Assembly: GCA_024336345.1 (NCBI GenBank)
Contig: JANFOG010000001.1
Span: 4,836,001-4,900,000 of the forward strand
Direction: 5' to 3'
Origin: Mariannaea sp. PMI_226
Taxonomy: Eukaryota > Ascomycota > Sordariomycetes > Hypocreales > Nectriaceae
DNA: 64,000 bases
Position 1 is the first letter of the stretch. Each line of letters starts with the position of its first letter. Positions 12,048-25,173 of the stretch are shown in pieces. The position numbers and the translations under genes are program-made. Below the pieces are notes generated by a model. The model saw nothing but the letters and a program-made list of their open reading frames with translations. It was not told the origin of the DNA and did not search any database.

Positions 12048-12836
12048 GGATGGAGAAACTGACCGACTTGTTGTCCCCCTCGGAATTACATTCTATACTG
12101 AAGGGAAGGACTTTTAAGGGGAGGGAGAACCAACTGGGTGGCATCGCCGTTTTTTTTTAACTTTCTATTTTTGTACTTTACGTTATTATTGGAATTTCGG
12201 ATCAGGCAAAGACCCAGATGAAGAGAAAAAGGAGCTTATGGATGGGAGGGAAAGGGGACGGGAGTGAGGAGCACAGTGAGAATGGAGAGGTGAAGGATGG
12301 ATGCCAAAACCAGATTGCCACAGCCCTGGCCTGAAGATAGACATGATATACAAAATGCAGCCGGGCCTGTAGGAGGTTTATTCCCCAATGTACTTCATTT
12401 TGATAATGTCTACTATGCCAGGTGACTTCAAGAACTATATTGGCACCAGTGGAGAGAACTGCATCTTGAAGCTGGTGGTAATCATGACGAGCAAGCAGCA
12501 TATTCTGTTGAAACCTATGCAAAAGCCTCTCTACGGCTTCTTGAATTTGTAACCAATAGTCTATTGCAAGTTCCTCCTTCCTCCCCCCCCAATTGTTATA
12601 TCCCTCCTGACATGACGATGATACGATTGCTCTCCCAAAAGTCTAAGCTGGTCGATTGGTACGTTCAAAGAGACGGAGAAAACCCCTCCCCCCCCAAAAA
12701 AAACAAAGGAAATGATAGTGGATAGTAGACAGAGCGCCGCAAACACCCCCAGGAATACCCGCTAACCCTCCCAAATGCATGCATAAAAAGTGCCCCGTTG
12801 TAAATATTCCTGATTTCAACTCTTGTGGACAGGTCT
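12048..12836. other. Convergent intergenic region, cft2/sys1
   Basis: Holds the two facing 3' UTRs. Homopolymer runs (T at about 12151-12158, C and A near 12690-12705) and AT-rich stretches are present. No supported gene. Confidence 0.5.
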
Positions 12837-13699
12837 TCACTTTGGTGCTTCCATCGGCGCCATCTCATACTCCCCAGCACCATCCCTGCCTCTTCCTCTC
12901 CCACGGCCCCGTGAGAAACCCATCTCTTCATCATCAATGTCATTCTCATCAGCAACGGAAGCGCCCTCGCCGCCATCGGTAGCGCCTTGGCCAGCTGGCG
13001 TGGGGGCAAGTATACGTCGACCGCCGAAGAAGACGGGCTGCAGCTCGCGGTACCGGCAGCCCCAGATGCCCAGGCCGACGGAGAGGGCGGACGAGGTCAG
13101 CATGGTCGCCCACCACATGGCGTTGCGTGGGATCCGGCCGGTGTAGAAGCAGACGACCAAGAGATGTAGGAAGTGAATCGTGAGGCCGAAATCGGGGGCG
13201 AGTTTGCTGCGGGCGACGAGGACCACAATGGCGACGGACCTGCAAGGTTGTCTGTCAGCAAGCAGAACAAGCCGAGTGATGCTTGGGAAATGTGAATCCT
13301 CAAACCCGATGGTAGTGAGGCTTGAACGTTTGCGCTTGAGACCCTGCGCTTTTGCATTCATCATACAAGCGCTCACTGCATATCAACGAGCGCTTTGGGC
13401 ATTGGGGAGAGACAGAGAGATGGAAAGAAGAAAGAAGGGGAAACTCACATGCAAAGGCCTCCATCTAATAGTAACACGAAAGCCATCAACCACCCATGTG
13501 TCGTATCGCCACGAACAGACTCCCATCCGAACACCATGCTGAAGCTGAACCCGGTGCCTGCAACCAGCGCGGTAAACAGGAGCAGGACTAGCGCGGCGCA
13601 ATAGTACATTGCCTGCAGAGTGGCGATCTGGCCAGCGATCTTGAGGGGCTGCAGCTCCGTGAGAGCGCCGGCGCGGGGGGGTCTGCGACGTCGCGCCAT
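12837..13699 (-). CDS. sys1: Golgi integral membrane protein Sys1
   Basis: A 217-aa protein from two exons: 13699-13449 and 13239-12837. The 209-nt intron has GTGAGT, a CTGAC branch and TTGCAG; the join reads GGLCMSVAIVVLVARSKL. Sys1 is a small Golgi membrane protein which, in yeast and animals, recruits the Arl3/ARFRP1 GTPase and so the Arl1-golgin traffic pathway. The sequence shows a short basic cytosolic N-terminus (MARRRRPPRAG), then four hydrophobic segments with family wording such as LQPLKI, RGDTTHGW, GLTIHFLHL and ALSVGLGIWGCRYREL. The tail of about 50 residues is hydrophilic and acidic, ending in an RG-rich stretch. It diverges from the coa6 gene across about 900 bp. Confidence 0.9.
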
Positions 13700-14607
13700 G
13701 GTGTATTATATATGTGAGTGTGCGTTTGTGTGAGTGCGCGTGTGTTTGGAGGTTTGCTGCGAAATGTGTTTAAGAATGGCCGGAGCGAATTGCAAATGAA
13801 ATGCTATAAAAAGGGACTATGTGGTCGGTGGACTAGAATAGGGCATGTCTCTTTCTGCGATGTCCTTTTTTGAAGCTAGGGTTTCGGGGTCCTCGAGGTG
13901 AGAGATCTGTCGGGAGAAGAGCCGGGACAGCCTAAACCGAGCGCAGAACGATGGCAGGTGAACCGAACAATAATAAAAAGCCCGTTGTAAATCTTATGCA
14001 AATCGAAGGTTGCCGAGAAAAAGAAACACACAGAAAAATCGAAGATACGTATCCGTATTCGTAGTGGGAATTCGACAGACGAAATTGGGAGGTTGGATTC
14101 AAAGGCAAGATGAGATGACGCCCTCCAGCCCAGATGACATCCCGGACGGGACACCTTGTAAGTGCACTAGCCACTCTTCTTTTTTGCCCACAGCTGGACC
14201 GATTAGTTAGCAGAAACTGGGTTGGCAAGTTGGCTACCTAATCGATCTGCACAAGCCACGTATCGAGCTGTGGCTTGAGCTGTTTCACCGCCCACGCATT
14301 CTGCCGTCATCGCCGGTGCGATTTCCAACTACACATCAGTAGCAAGGTCGCTGCTCCAGGTAATCCACCCCGCCATCAACACCCTTCCACCAGATCCGGT
14401 TATCCAACTACTCTCGGCTCTTTTCTCATTGTAAATGCTGAATCATCTCTGACACCCTTTATCCTGAACAAAAACCAAAAGAATACCCCCTCGGCTCTTC
14501 CAATTGACTGCCGTCCACCTCTCCCATCTTCCCAAGTGGAAACCACACCACTTGCTCCCTCACGAAAGCTAAATACATATATACCAACCCCCTTTCCTCT
14601 TTCAACA
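13700..14607. other. Divergent promoter region, sys1/coa6
   Basis: Contains a GT/TG-rich stretch just upstream of the Sys1 ATG (about 13710-13750) and pyrimidine-rich DNA before the Coa6 ATG. The reading frame of Coa6 stays open upstream, but the ATG-less, low-similarity leader translation argues that it is untranslated. Confidence 0.45.
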
Positions 14608-15018
14608 ATGGGCTGGTGGCCCTTCTCCTCAGAGACTCGCGGCGACGCCATTCGCTCCGGCGAAGCCATCCCCACCCGCCAGGAGCGTGTGGTCTGCTGG
14701 GCCGCCCGCGACGCCTACTTCGCCTGCCTGGACGCCAATAACATCATCGACGCCAACAAGGACGCCTCGGCCGCCAAGAAGGCCTGCCCGCAACTCTCGG
14801 CCGACTTCGACCGCGACTGCTCTGCCGCCTGGGTCAAGTACTTCAAGCAGTGGCGCGTGGCCGATCTGGCCAAGAAGAAGCGCCTTGAGGAGCTTCGGGC
14901 CCAGGGCGCGCAGGAGATGACAGTCTCAACAAGCTTTGCGCCGGACGGCGGTGCCGGAGAGAAGGGAAAGGGAAAGGAAGATATTCAGGACATGCTGGAT
15001 AGGAAGAAGGGCAGGTAG
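14608..15018 (+). CDS. coa6: Cytochrome c oxidase assembly factor 6 (Coa6-like CHCH protein)
   Basis: A single-exon, 136-aa protein. Coa6 is an intermembrane-space factor that helps deliver copper to the CuA site of the Cox2 subunit of cytochrome oxidase. The twin cysteine motif is clear: C30-X9-C40 and C60-X10-C71, the CX9C/CX10C spacing typical of Coa6. Family words around it are VCWAARDAYFACLDANN and CSAAWVKYFKQWR. The start at 14608 (MGWWPFSS) is chosen because it fits the family; codons upstream in frame resemble leader DNA. The C-terminal 45 residues form a charged, Lys/Glu-rich helix. No cleavable presequence is expected, since the family is imported by the Mia40 disulfide relay. Confidence 0.93.
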   Translation: MGWWPFSSETRGDAIRSGEAIPTRQERVVCWAARDAYFACLDANNIIDANKDASAAKKACPQLSADFDRDCSAAWVKYFKQWRVADLAKKKRLEELRAQGAQEMTVSTSFAPDGGAGEKGKGKEDIQDMLDRKKGR

Positions 15019-16085
15019 AAAAAAAAAAGAAAGAAAAGGGAAAAAACGTAAACAAAGGGAAAGACAAAGATGAAAAAAAAAGACAAATATAGAGCGAATG
15101 GGACATTTATGTGGGTGGGAGTGAGTTGGGTATGATCAGAGGCCCAAGGTTGGAAGGAAAGAGGAGCGGAAGGCTCATGTTGTATCATTAAAAATGTAAC
15201 CAGTAGAACTGACCGGCGAAACATTCAGTTGTTAATTGTACCTATAGTTGGAAAGACGACGAGAAATACGGAATCAAAAACTATTCCCCTCTTTTAAAGC
15301 ACACAACAGCAAACGCTCATATATCCACCTTTCTTCTGATCTGTTGGGCTTCTCTGACATACCTCGAGGCTGTGTTGTCATGCAGCGACGAGTAGCCGCC
15401 CACATTCATTGAACTTTGGAGAGCGATTCACTAACATTGATAAAACGAATTGAATCGCCCGAGTTGAGCTAATTCGAATATTGAAACCTATCCAATGTCG
15501 GCGAGCCAGCCTCTTGGACTACTCTCTGGACACACGTTTGATCATCTGAATCAAACAAGTTTACCAACCTACACATTCACGTCTATTACTTGCACATTGG
15601 TTTCGAACAGCGTTGTATTTTTTTCCAACACCAGTTCTAGAACTAATTGCTAAATTGTTTTTCTGACTGCGGTCATTCGAAGTAATTCCTTCAGATCGGC
15701 CGCTCAACTAAACGTTCTAATGGGAGATCAAAACTTTGGGAAAGGGGAATAAGAAGAACTGGAAAACTAAGGGAATAAAAAGGTGACGTAGTCCTGTGTA
15801 GTTGAGAAAGAAAAGGAAAGAGAAAAAGAAAGAAAAAACAACAAGAAAGAATAAGAGACAAGAAAGAGTTACTGCCGTAAGTAATGTCCCGCCTTTCTAA
15901 TGCATCGTTTTGATCGCTGATGATTCCATATCTCTTGTGTAGCCCTGTTTCCCTTGAGGCTTGCTCGTCCCCTCAATACAACAAAAAGGACAAAAAAAAA
16001 AAATAAAACAGATAAAAATTCATGATTGGCTTCCCAGCCTCTTTATCCTCCTAGCGGGTAGACAACAACTGGCGACTTTGGCAGC
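15019..16085. other. Convergent intergenic region, coa6/mss4
   Basis: The two facing 3' UTRs. Purine-rich A/G tract at about 15806-15850 and an A run near 15992-16002. No gene seen. Confidence 0.5.
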
Positions 16086-19041
16086 CTATGCCCACATGCG
16101 CACTCCGCTGTCATCTGTTTCTTCCTGCTTTGGAGGGAGAGGCGGCAGCTTCTTGTTTAGACTCTCGTGGCTCATCTTATGCCGTAGGCCGTGTTGTTCC
16201 CCATTGCTCATCACGGCATATCCACTGTCTGCACTATCCGGCTTCGTGTGTGCCGGCTGCTTTGGCGGTGTCTGTGGTGGTGCACGAGTAGGAGGGAGGG
16301 CCCTGTAGTCTTTGGGAGGTGTCTCAGGTCGCGCTTCGACTGTATTTTCTCCGGCTTCTTCCACAACTGGTAGGACGAACTCGTGTTGGGTAGAATCACG
16401 AGCATCTCTGGATGAAGTAGTCAAGGTTCGATCAGGGATGTGCTTCTCTGCGGGCGACTCCAACTCAGCCTCCTTGGCCGCCTTCTCGACTGTTTCGCGG
16501 GCCTCGGGTGAGCGAATCGGCGGTGCGGGTGGTACATGAGTTGGCATCGGTGGAATAGCTTGGGACGACCTGCGCCGCGTGTTCCAACTGGACACACGCT
16601 GGTTTGTACCTTGCGCTTCAATCATCTCCTGATCCCTTCTCGCTGCTTCTCGATGAGCCTCTTCTGATGACATTGTTACTCCCTCGATGAAATGATAGAA
16701 CCGATCTCCGTACTGAGCCGGTGGCAGAGCAGAGATCTGTGTCTTGTCGTTCGACAGCCCTTTCCAGAAGTGTTCAATCTTCTTGATCATTCCGTACTGC
16801 AAAGAAAAGAAAACATGTCAGTTGAGAGGGGGTCTTTCGAAGCTTTTCCATGTCCAAAGAAAAAAAACACTTACATGAGTCAGGCAGTCGATAACGCCAA
16901 GGTAGTAAATCTCATCCGCTGGACTGTTGTCTTCATGAGTTGCTCTGAATCCACCGTCATCCTGGTTGAACACGAATCCGGCACGGCTGTGACCCTCCTC
17001 GAGCTCATCTGGCATCTTGTTCATCGACTGGCCGATGGGTACAGGTCTTTCTGATCGAATCATCTGTCTCAACTCTCTAGCCTTCCGGGCATTCTCCAAT
17101 TTCGACGGTGTGCGGAGAAGAACAGATTGAGGATCATCTTCGGGAGAGTGTTCGCCACCAGGGTTGAAGACCTGAAGAGTCTTGTCACGCAAGTTCTCTT
17201 CATTGCCTCGTGACACATCGTGGATGCCCACTAGCAGCGAGTAATCCATGATATGCAGCTTCTTCAGGAGAACTACGTCGCGTTGCAGTTGCTCCAAGAA
17301 AAGCTGCTTTTTCTGAATCCCCAACTCCAGGCTTCGCTGTCGTCTCATCCAGTTCAAGTCCTTGAGTGTCGCTCGGGGGTTCTGTTCCAGGTCCTCCTCC
17401 TTATAGTTTCGACCAACAGTTGAACCCTTGAGGTCGAAGGTTGTGTGGATATCCCGGTGTGGGGGAAATAGGTTGTTCATGACGACGAAATGGATCTTCT
17501 TGCCATAAGGCATCTTGACACGGTGAAGCCCGTAGAATTGTGATAGGAGGGTGTTGGGATTGTTCTGGACGTGTTCGTAGTAATCTCTGAGGATCTTGCG
17601 GAGAAATTTGTGCTCGCCATGGTGGATCGTCTTGATGATGTATTTGTAGTCTCTGGAAAAGTAGAAGAAGCTGCCACTCTTACCAGGTGAACCAAGTTCC
17701 GAAAGAATATACTTGCCCGTCAGGGACATGAGATAGTCGGCAGGATCAAGACGGAACAGAGTTCGAAGACGACGGAAGACCCAGGGAGCATAGTCCTTGA
17801 ACTTGAAGTCGTATTTAGCCGAGGGAACCAATTCGTTACCAGCACTGGTCTCAAGTTAGCGTTACTTGTTCAAGCAAAAGAGACAAAAAGGGCCGAAGAA
17901 AAAAAATATTCATCACAATCAAGACTTACATATCAAACGTCGACTTCTGCTTAGTCTCAAAGTCAGCGTCAGTCAATTCCCGGTCGAGCTTAGCGTTCGT
18001 CCTCGATACTGATACTCGGATACCCGTCAACATGTTGTAGGCAGTAGCCCAGTTGGCGTGGCTCTCGTCAACCATGGTGCCAACCAGTACTCGGTCATCA
18101 TTTTCTTCTTCCTTTCGTCTGCGCTTGCTAGCACGTTTCTGTCGGTATGCCTCCGCATACCTCTGTGCATCCTCATCCGGTACTACCTCATCACGAGGAC
18201 CATCTGACTGCATCGACCTCGTAGGCCTTCTGCCGAGACTCATAGAGGGCCTTCGTCCTGACGGAGTCGCGGCGGTAGTGGGGGGTGAAAAGCGACCGCT
18301 TGTCTGTGCCATATCCATGCTGTCCTTGGAGGGGCGACCGGGAGTTACCTTGGGCACCTCGAGTGTGTTTCGGTGCTTGAGACCAGGTTGTATGTGACCC
18401 GAAGATGAGGCGGCGGCGTTACCAGTGTAGGCGGACGGGTACGACAATCGTTGTCCAGGCAGATTGGTTTGTGGTAGCGAGAGCGCGGGATCGAATTCGG
18501 GAGATGTAGTCAGCAAGGTACCATCGAAACTTCTGCTTGGTGGCTTTTCAGTAGAGTCCCCCCGGGGGATAGGGTCTGCCGGGAGAGGTTTTGAATAGAC
18601 ATCGTGGCGTCTGGTCTGGTTCAGAGTTACAGGAGCATCAAAGCCATTGACATCGGCTGCTGGGAGTGGAGGAAGGGTGCGGTCGACAAGATTTGCAGTG
18701 CCGTTCAGTAGCGGCTTTGATTGATATGTGTTGTCATCCTGACGGGACGGAACTGTGGTGATGGACTTTCCGTTAGAGAGGGAGCTCATGCTCGTAGGCC
18801 GCGTGCCGTTGCCATTCATAGGCGTCGGATTGTTTTCAGAGAGGTCCGAGCCGTGGGTGGACGAGATTGAGCTCTCGTCGAAGCTCTCATGAGTGGTGTC
18901 GGATCGGATGTGGCGGATGGAGCCCGCATTCACCCTTTCCTTTGTGGTAGCGAGACCGAACTGGTTGTTAGGATCGAGATTGAGAATGTCGGGGTTGTTT
19001 GAGAAAATGGTCGAGTTGTCGTCAGTCAAGAATGAGGGCAT
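16086..19041 (-). CDS. mss4: Phosphatidylinositol-4-phosphate 5-kinase (Mss4/Its3)
   Basis: A 930-aa protein from three exons: 19041-17930, 17844-16875 and 16796-16086. Introns use GTAAGT donors; the joins read TFDIAGNELVPSAKY and VIDCLTHYGMIKKIEHF. It makes PI(4,5)P2 at the plasma membrane, acting on actin, endocytosis and cell-wall signalling. The first 300 residues are Ser/Pro-rich and disordered. The kinase domain runs from about 330 to 750, with KSGSFFYFSRDYKYIIKTI (ATP-site Lys), DLKGSTVGR, MDYSLLVGIHD (catalytic Asp) and YYLGVIDCLTHYG. The activation loop KKIEHFWKGL is of the PI4P 5-kinase type. A 180-residue Pro/Ser-rich tail ends the protein. ATG 19041 is used because in-frame codons further 5' begin only with TTG. 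The leader is probably long, with pyrimidine-rich tracts (on this strand) reaching about 20 kb. Confidence 0.94.
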
Positions 19042-19935
19042 TTCGAGACGGCCGAAGAGCAGACTCGCTGGATTGCCGATACCAGCGAGTGGCAAAACAA
19101 GATCTAGATGCTACTAGCAGAAACAATGATTCTTTGCGGATCGATCGTTCTTTTTTTCGGGTGACGTTTTGGGAAGATGATGGCGATCAACAGCAGACAA
19201 CGCGCGGCTGAGGATGGATGTCTCTGGCTTTGGGATGTGATGTTGTTGACTCTGGTAGGCCTCTCGGATGATGGAAAGGGCGAGTTGGGTGGGAAATTGG
19301 ACGAAGCGCTGCTTTGGCTGGGCGCACCAGGGATTCCTTGCGGGTGGACCAATGGACAGAGCTAATAAGCAGGGACACAATGGGCTTGGTTGGGTTTTGG
19401 AGGCTGGAGAGAGACCAGGGGGGTAGATGGGGTCGTATACGGGAAGTTCGGGGGCCTCAAAAGTCCAGGAAAGACAAGACAAGTTGAAGATGCGGGTATC
19501 AAAAGGGCAAAAAAGAAAACAAGGAAATGGGAGGATGGCCGACTACGGATGATATTTTTCCTGGGCCGTGGACGTCCGGCGATGACTGATGAGGAAGAAA
19601 GACGACGATGAATTAGAGAGTCGCAAAATGGCGAATGGAGAGTGAGAGGTGTGGCTGGGTGCGACTGCGACGACCAGACTGGGAAAATTGACGGGGCCGC
19701 CGCGCGTGGGCTTCGAGATACGTACCTAAAATTGGAACTAAAAACTGGAGCCTTTTTTTTCCTTTGGAGTGCCCCGAAAATGTCCAAGTGCCTTCTGGAG
19801 AACTTGGGTTGATAAGCTGGAAAATGAGCCGTTGGGGGGGGGGCACAGCGCGGAAGGGTCAAGTTCTCTCTTGCTCTCAGGGGGGGGGGAATGGAACCAA
19901 TATTGGTACGCGCCTAGAAGGGTCAAAGTGTTCGT

Positions 19936-19961
19936 TAATAATGATAATGATAATAATAATA
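19936..19961. repeat. AAT/GAT trinucleotide microsatellite
   Basis: Tandem TAA/TGA-type trinucleotides upstream of mss4. Confidence 0.7.
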
Positions 19962-20076
19962 CTGGCAGAGCACAAGCAATGGTAAGCATGGAAACGATTT
20001 CCCGGGACGAGCAGTGACGGGGAACCACAGAACCCGAACTTCCAGTCCATTCACCAAAAGATATTCCAGGGATAAT

Positions 20077-20120
20077 ACAGCACTGCACTACACAGCACAG
20101 CACAGCACGGCACAACACAG
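20077..20120. repeat. ACAGC pentanucleotide-like microsatellite
   Basis: Degenerate tandem CACAG/ACAGC units in non-coding DNA upstream of mss4. Confidence 0.65.
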
Positions 20121-21091
20121 TCCGGGTATCTTACGCGACACCCCAGTGGACCCATTCGCATCAACTGGAACAGCCCCCTCCCCACTCTCTAACCCACCGA
20201 TTGCTCCTCACACCATCCCTCATTGCGTGGCAGGCTTGCGTGCAAGCTCCTGGCATCCTCTCCTTTCGCCCATCAGCACGGGTCAACCAGTTTACGATGG
20301 TAACTACGTCGCTGTCTTGGTCAGATCCTTGGCACAGGTTTGGCCTCCCACCCTTGATGTTGAGTACTACCTTACCTATGGTGCCTACCTACTTCGTACA
20401 GAGTCTGAAGCACCTCCAGCCCTTACATTGTACCTAGATCTCGTAGGCATCAGTGCGCTAATTACCCAGTCAGCGACCGTTATGAACTATTCAGCATGGA
20501 AGTCCTGGAAACGTGGATGTCGCCTGTAAATTAGGCGATCCCATCATATCGTGCTGTGGTTCCGCATCAAGAGCTACCCTTACCGACGTGGGCTACGTAA
20601 TTACATAGTAACTGACCTAGTGAGTGGACGGCTCGTTGAGGCTGACTCCCGAGGGTGTGGTTCTCTCCGTCCAGGTACATCCGTTCTCCAGACTGCACGC
20701 AGATCAATACCATCGAGGGGGACTGACTATTGCCTACCTCCTACATAATAGTCCATAGTATGACGATTCGGACGGCGATGTTTTAACTCCGTGATGTGGG
20801 TGATTGGTGATGGATCAGATGGATCTCCCGCCAGTCAAAGCTGGCTGATGGACCATGGGTTGTCTTTGAGTCCTGTTTCTGGCCCAACAATGTAATTACG
20901 TAGTTAGGTACTGTAGGGAGTGTAGGTACAGTCCAGGACTCCAGGACTGCGGGTTATCATCTAAGGTACCTAAATAATACAACACCTCTCTCTGTACGGG
21001 TGAATTTCTTTTTTATTTTTATTTCGATTTTTTTTTTAATAAATACATCAATGCTAATATGATATTGATTATTTCGATTTTTTCCTGACCT

Positions 21092-21131
21092 CCTCTCTCT
21101 CTCGCGCGCGCATCCCAGTCCCAGTCCCAGT
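21092..21131. repeat. Compound CT / CG / CCCAGT simple repeat
   Basis: A CT run passes into a CG run (purine-pyrimidine alternation) and then three CCCAGT units. Non-coding. Confidence 0.65.
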
Positions 21132-24100
21132 TCAGATTCCTAATTGTCGCTCGCTGCCCTGCCTTGCCCTGTCAACTGTCCACTTGGAACTCCACTCCGA
21201 AAGGGGAAACACACCAGAATAGCCAATCAACACCAATCTATCAACCCCTTACGTCGCACTGAGCCACGGGCTAAGTTACATAAAGTAGGTAGGTACAGAT
21301 TAGTTAGGTACATTTTCGATATTGGAAATGGACCCGTGACGCGCGGGAACTGGCCTTCCGTTTTATCCTTCTTTTGTTCTTTTTAGAAAGTTGACTTATA
21401 CAAAGTGCAGTAAAGAAGATTTAGACCTGGTCTTGGACTACAACTTCGTATCTCTCTTCCATTTCCCCCCTCTTCTTCTTTTGGCTGGCGCTGTATCACT
21501 TGGCGTGTTTCTCTGTTTCCTGGCTTGATTCGTGATGTTCTGCAGGTAATTTACAGCCTCACTAATAATATTGGCTTTCTCTTTTTGCATTGCGCCCCCT
21601 AATCTATTATTATTACACTGTGTTTGTATCTTGGTGTCCCAGGCCATTGGGGCTGCATCCATGTTACGGTCGGTCTTCGTACTTCGTACCGTATAGACCT
21701 CTGACGGATTCTACACTACAGAGTGAATTGAATAGACTTATCAACACAGAAATCATTGGAATAAGCAACTCTGTGCCCTCGTCTCAGCTTCAACTTGTAA
21801 TCATGGCGTCTCACAACAAGGCGATGGATGTCAATGCAGGAAAAAAAAAAAATCAGCGCCCCCCTCCCTCTTTGTAACACATTCGTGCCTGGGCGTTCTG
21901 TTCCTGTTGTGTCATATTTTGTACCTACAGTACATAAAACACACGTAACCGCCCATCTCGTCTGTGTGTTGGACAATCCCTGTCTCAGCTCGGAGAAGAG
22001 TTTGGAGGGGGAAAAGAGCCATTACTTACTGCATGTGGCCGCTCATCTTCCCCTTGCCTTAGATCATGGCGCAGGTTGATGGGTAATATCAACTCTCGCC
22101 TCAATTTTATTCATTCATTCATGTGCTCAGCCTCCAACACAGTATCTACCTACAGTATGTAAATGAGATTGACAGTGGCCCACGTCTAGAGCAAAAAAGC
22201 GGCCTTTGGCTCCCTGCATGTGTGACATGGCATCGCATACACATTGCAAGGAACTGGGCAAAAGCTGCATGCTTTTTACGCCTCTCATGTGTGCTCTTCC
22301 CCCCATGATTCTTTAAATATGCAAGACAACACAGAATACTTGAGCGAGCTGGCAGGTAATCATCTCGTTCACCTAAATACACTTGGTGAAGAGAACGAAC
22401 TCCCAGCCAGTATGTAAAGACCACATGGTGCAGATAGAATCATCTCACCTCGCAAATGTCGTTCTCATCCTCCCTTTGCTTTTTTGGACAACTACCTATT
22501 CTCAGATCGTTCCGTCCTTCTTCCTCTCCTTGCTGTCTCTGTCTGACCCTTCTCCACTAGGAACTTCTGTGTGCTCACTGGACTGGCCTATTGTGTGCCC
22601 CCCCGGTTTGCTGATTCACATCCTGCCTTGATTTTCTCACGCCGAGATCAGCCCCTGCGCCAAGACACGGGTGACTCGGAGCCTACAAGGAATGCGTGTG
22701 CGGCGTGTGCAGCAACACTTTTTTCTTGGCCCGGCTCATCACTTCCGTGCCCTGCCCCTTGTCCCCGCGACTGATTTGATACTCGGATCACATCCCAAGA
22801 TTTTGTACCTACTGCATTGCACAGATTAGGTACTAGAGACTACATACCTAGTTGCTCTGTCAGATGGTTTGTTGCAGTGATGGCAAGTTCTATTCCACGA
22901 GAGAAGAATCGGTAGACTACTCCAGTGCTCTCGCAATGATGAACCTCAAACCGAACATACTGCCGACGTATCACTATTTAACTAGACTCTTGACCTGATA
23001 CAGGAGAAACAATCCTTCTCCCTCTGGCAACGCAATACGAAAAAAAAAAAAACCAACCTGGAGTGGTCAATTTAAACAACAACGAATAGAGACGCGGCTG
23101 ACAACGCAGCCGCTAACTATCTCGTACAGACGCGCCTTATTTAACTAACATCCCGTAGGACCTATGCAGGACTCTGCTTTGCATAGCCTGATTATGGATT
23201 ATGATCTAGGACTCGGGGACCCTTGGCCACCTCCCATTGCCAACCACTTCTCATCCAGTCTCCCATAGCACGGCATTCACCCGTGCTCAACAGTCCACCG
23301 TACAATATTCATCGTCAAGAGCTTCCTCATTAGACAGGAGGTATCGTACAACGACGCGAAAGGGGATGCAGAAGGGGAGTGTTGGTGGCAAAAGCTAGTG
23401 TTCTCGCGGTAAATGATATACCAGCCCAGCGAACAGCCACGAGTACATAAATTACCAATGAACTCTCTGTTTCGTGTCAGGACCTAAGTAAACATATACT
23501 ATAAATAAATCCCTTCTACAGCTGAACTTCTCTTTCTGAACCTCCCCCCTCCCCCCCGGTTCTCAATGTCATCCACAAAATCCTCTCAGCTCGTTCAAAT
23601 ATCGATTCTATTTCCTCGTACTTATCGGAAACAAAAATCCAGAGACCCGATGTGTCAGCCCCTCGTATTCAGGCGTTCACAGACCATACATACATGTAAC
23701 AACTCAAGATGTGACATCAGCATGGCAGGTGCACAATCTGGTCCTTGACATAGAGGCTTGCCGTGAGACTCCTATTCCTCATACTTAGAATTTGTGCTTC
23801 AGCTTCGCCTACTTGGTTCGTCTTGGTCCACCGCACAGCCAGCAAAAGCCTTGTCTTTGTTAACTCTCGGCCATACATCGATATGCCATGTACGTGGTAA
23901 TTGTGCCATGTCACACAATGTGAAGAAGGACTTCAAGAGTGCTATACATATCACGAAAAGGAAACATCAAACGGTTGAGAGAGAGAAAAATGGGTTGCCC
24001 CCCCATTGCTTTGTTCAGACAAACTATCTACCTCACCAACTCCAGCCATCCCTGCACAGAGTCATACACGGCATAACCGTGTTTCAGTGTCTCAAGCTGA

Positions 24101-25173
24101 GCCAGTTCGAAAGTTATCTAGTCATCGTCCAGTGGTCTCTCCCCCAAAAAGGGCTTTTTTCTGTTGTTTTTCTGTCTTTCCTTCTTTCTTTCGTTGATAT
24201 TTTTTTCTCATGTCGGGTTGTCTTTTTCTCATCTCACAGCAGAACCTGCCCAAGGGTCTGACTGTTGTCATCTCGGCCAAAAAGTATCGACTTGGCGTAG
24301 ATGAACTGATATCGAGTCCTTCAGCAAAAGAGCCAAAGGAGATCAGATGATGTATTTTGTGCCCCTTATGAGATGGCACAAGCACATAAAGACGTTTCCT
24401 TCAAAAAAAACCACAACCCTCCTTCCAGCACGTCTAGTAGGACCCACGTTCCATCACATGAGGTCCGTTCGTCTAACGTAGTATGTCGTTCAAGGTATCA
24501 TATCCCCAAATCGTTCTCCCAAGGCAAGCCTTTTCGACCTTCCAATTATCCACAGACAATGCAAGCCCTCAAATGCAATCCGAAGGGCAAACCTCATACT
24601 GTGAAAAAAAGCCTAGAAACGCCTTAACCCCCAACCACCCCTACTATGCCTTTCATCCCCCCTTCCCTTCCAACACACATGGCTGTCCTCTGCCTCCCCG
24701 CACCACCCTTTCAAAGCGAGTTTGTTTGTCGTTCTCAACGCCCAAGGATTATTCTGTCCTTTAGAACTTCCAATCCCGCCTTCTTTCATCAACCCGTAGA
24801 TGTCGCGCAAAGCAGGCAGAAACAAGAAATTAGAGCCGACGGGGTATGGGTATAGACCGACAAAGAAAAATGAGAAAAGCCGGCGAGGTTGCGTTCCAGT
24901 TTTCGGAACACTATCGAGTCCGTCTTCGCGCGTGTGTGCCACAAGGGTCCCTACTTAGGACACCAGAATGTGTTGGGAAATCGCTGTCGTCCATCAGCAA
25001 TGAAAATCCGGTTCGCCGTTCCGTCCATTCGCGTTACAATATGCGAATTTATGTACAATCCAACAAGGAATAAAAAAAAAAGAAGAAGCAATCCCAGTTA
25101 CAAAAAAAGTCATGTCGAAAAAAGAACCTTGACCCCTTCCGTCGCCACAAAACGCCATGCCTTTGTTTAGATA

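Larger units (their letters stand above)
19042..25173. other. Gene-poor region between mss4 and dhh1
   Basis: About 6 kb without a supportable gene. The left kilobase is the likely leader and promoter of mss4; the right kilobase, the 3' UTR of dhh1. In between are AT-rich DNA (21.0-21.1 kb), homopolymer runs (21840, 23041), simple repeats and several TAGGTAC-like motifs. All open frames are under 175 codons, with no domain or splice-supported extension that I can recognise. Confidence 0.5.
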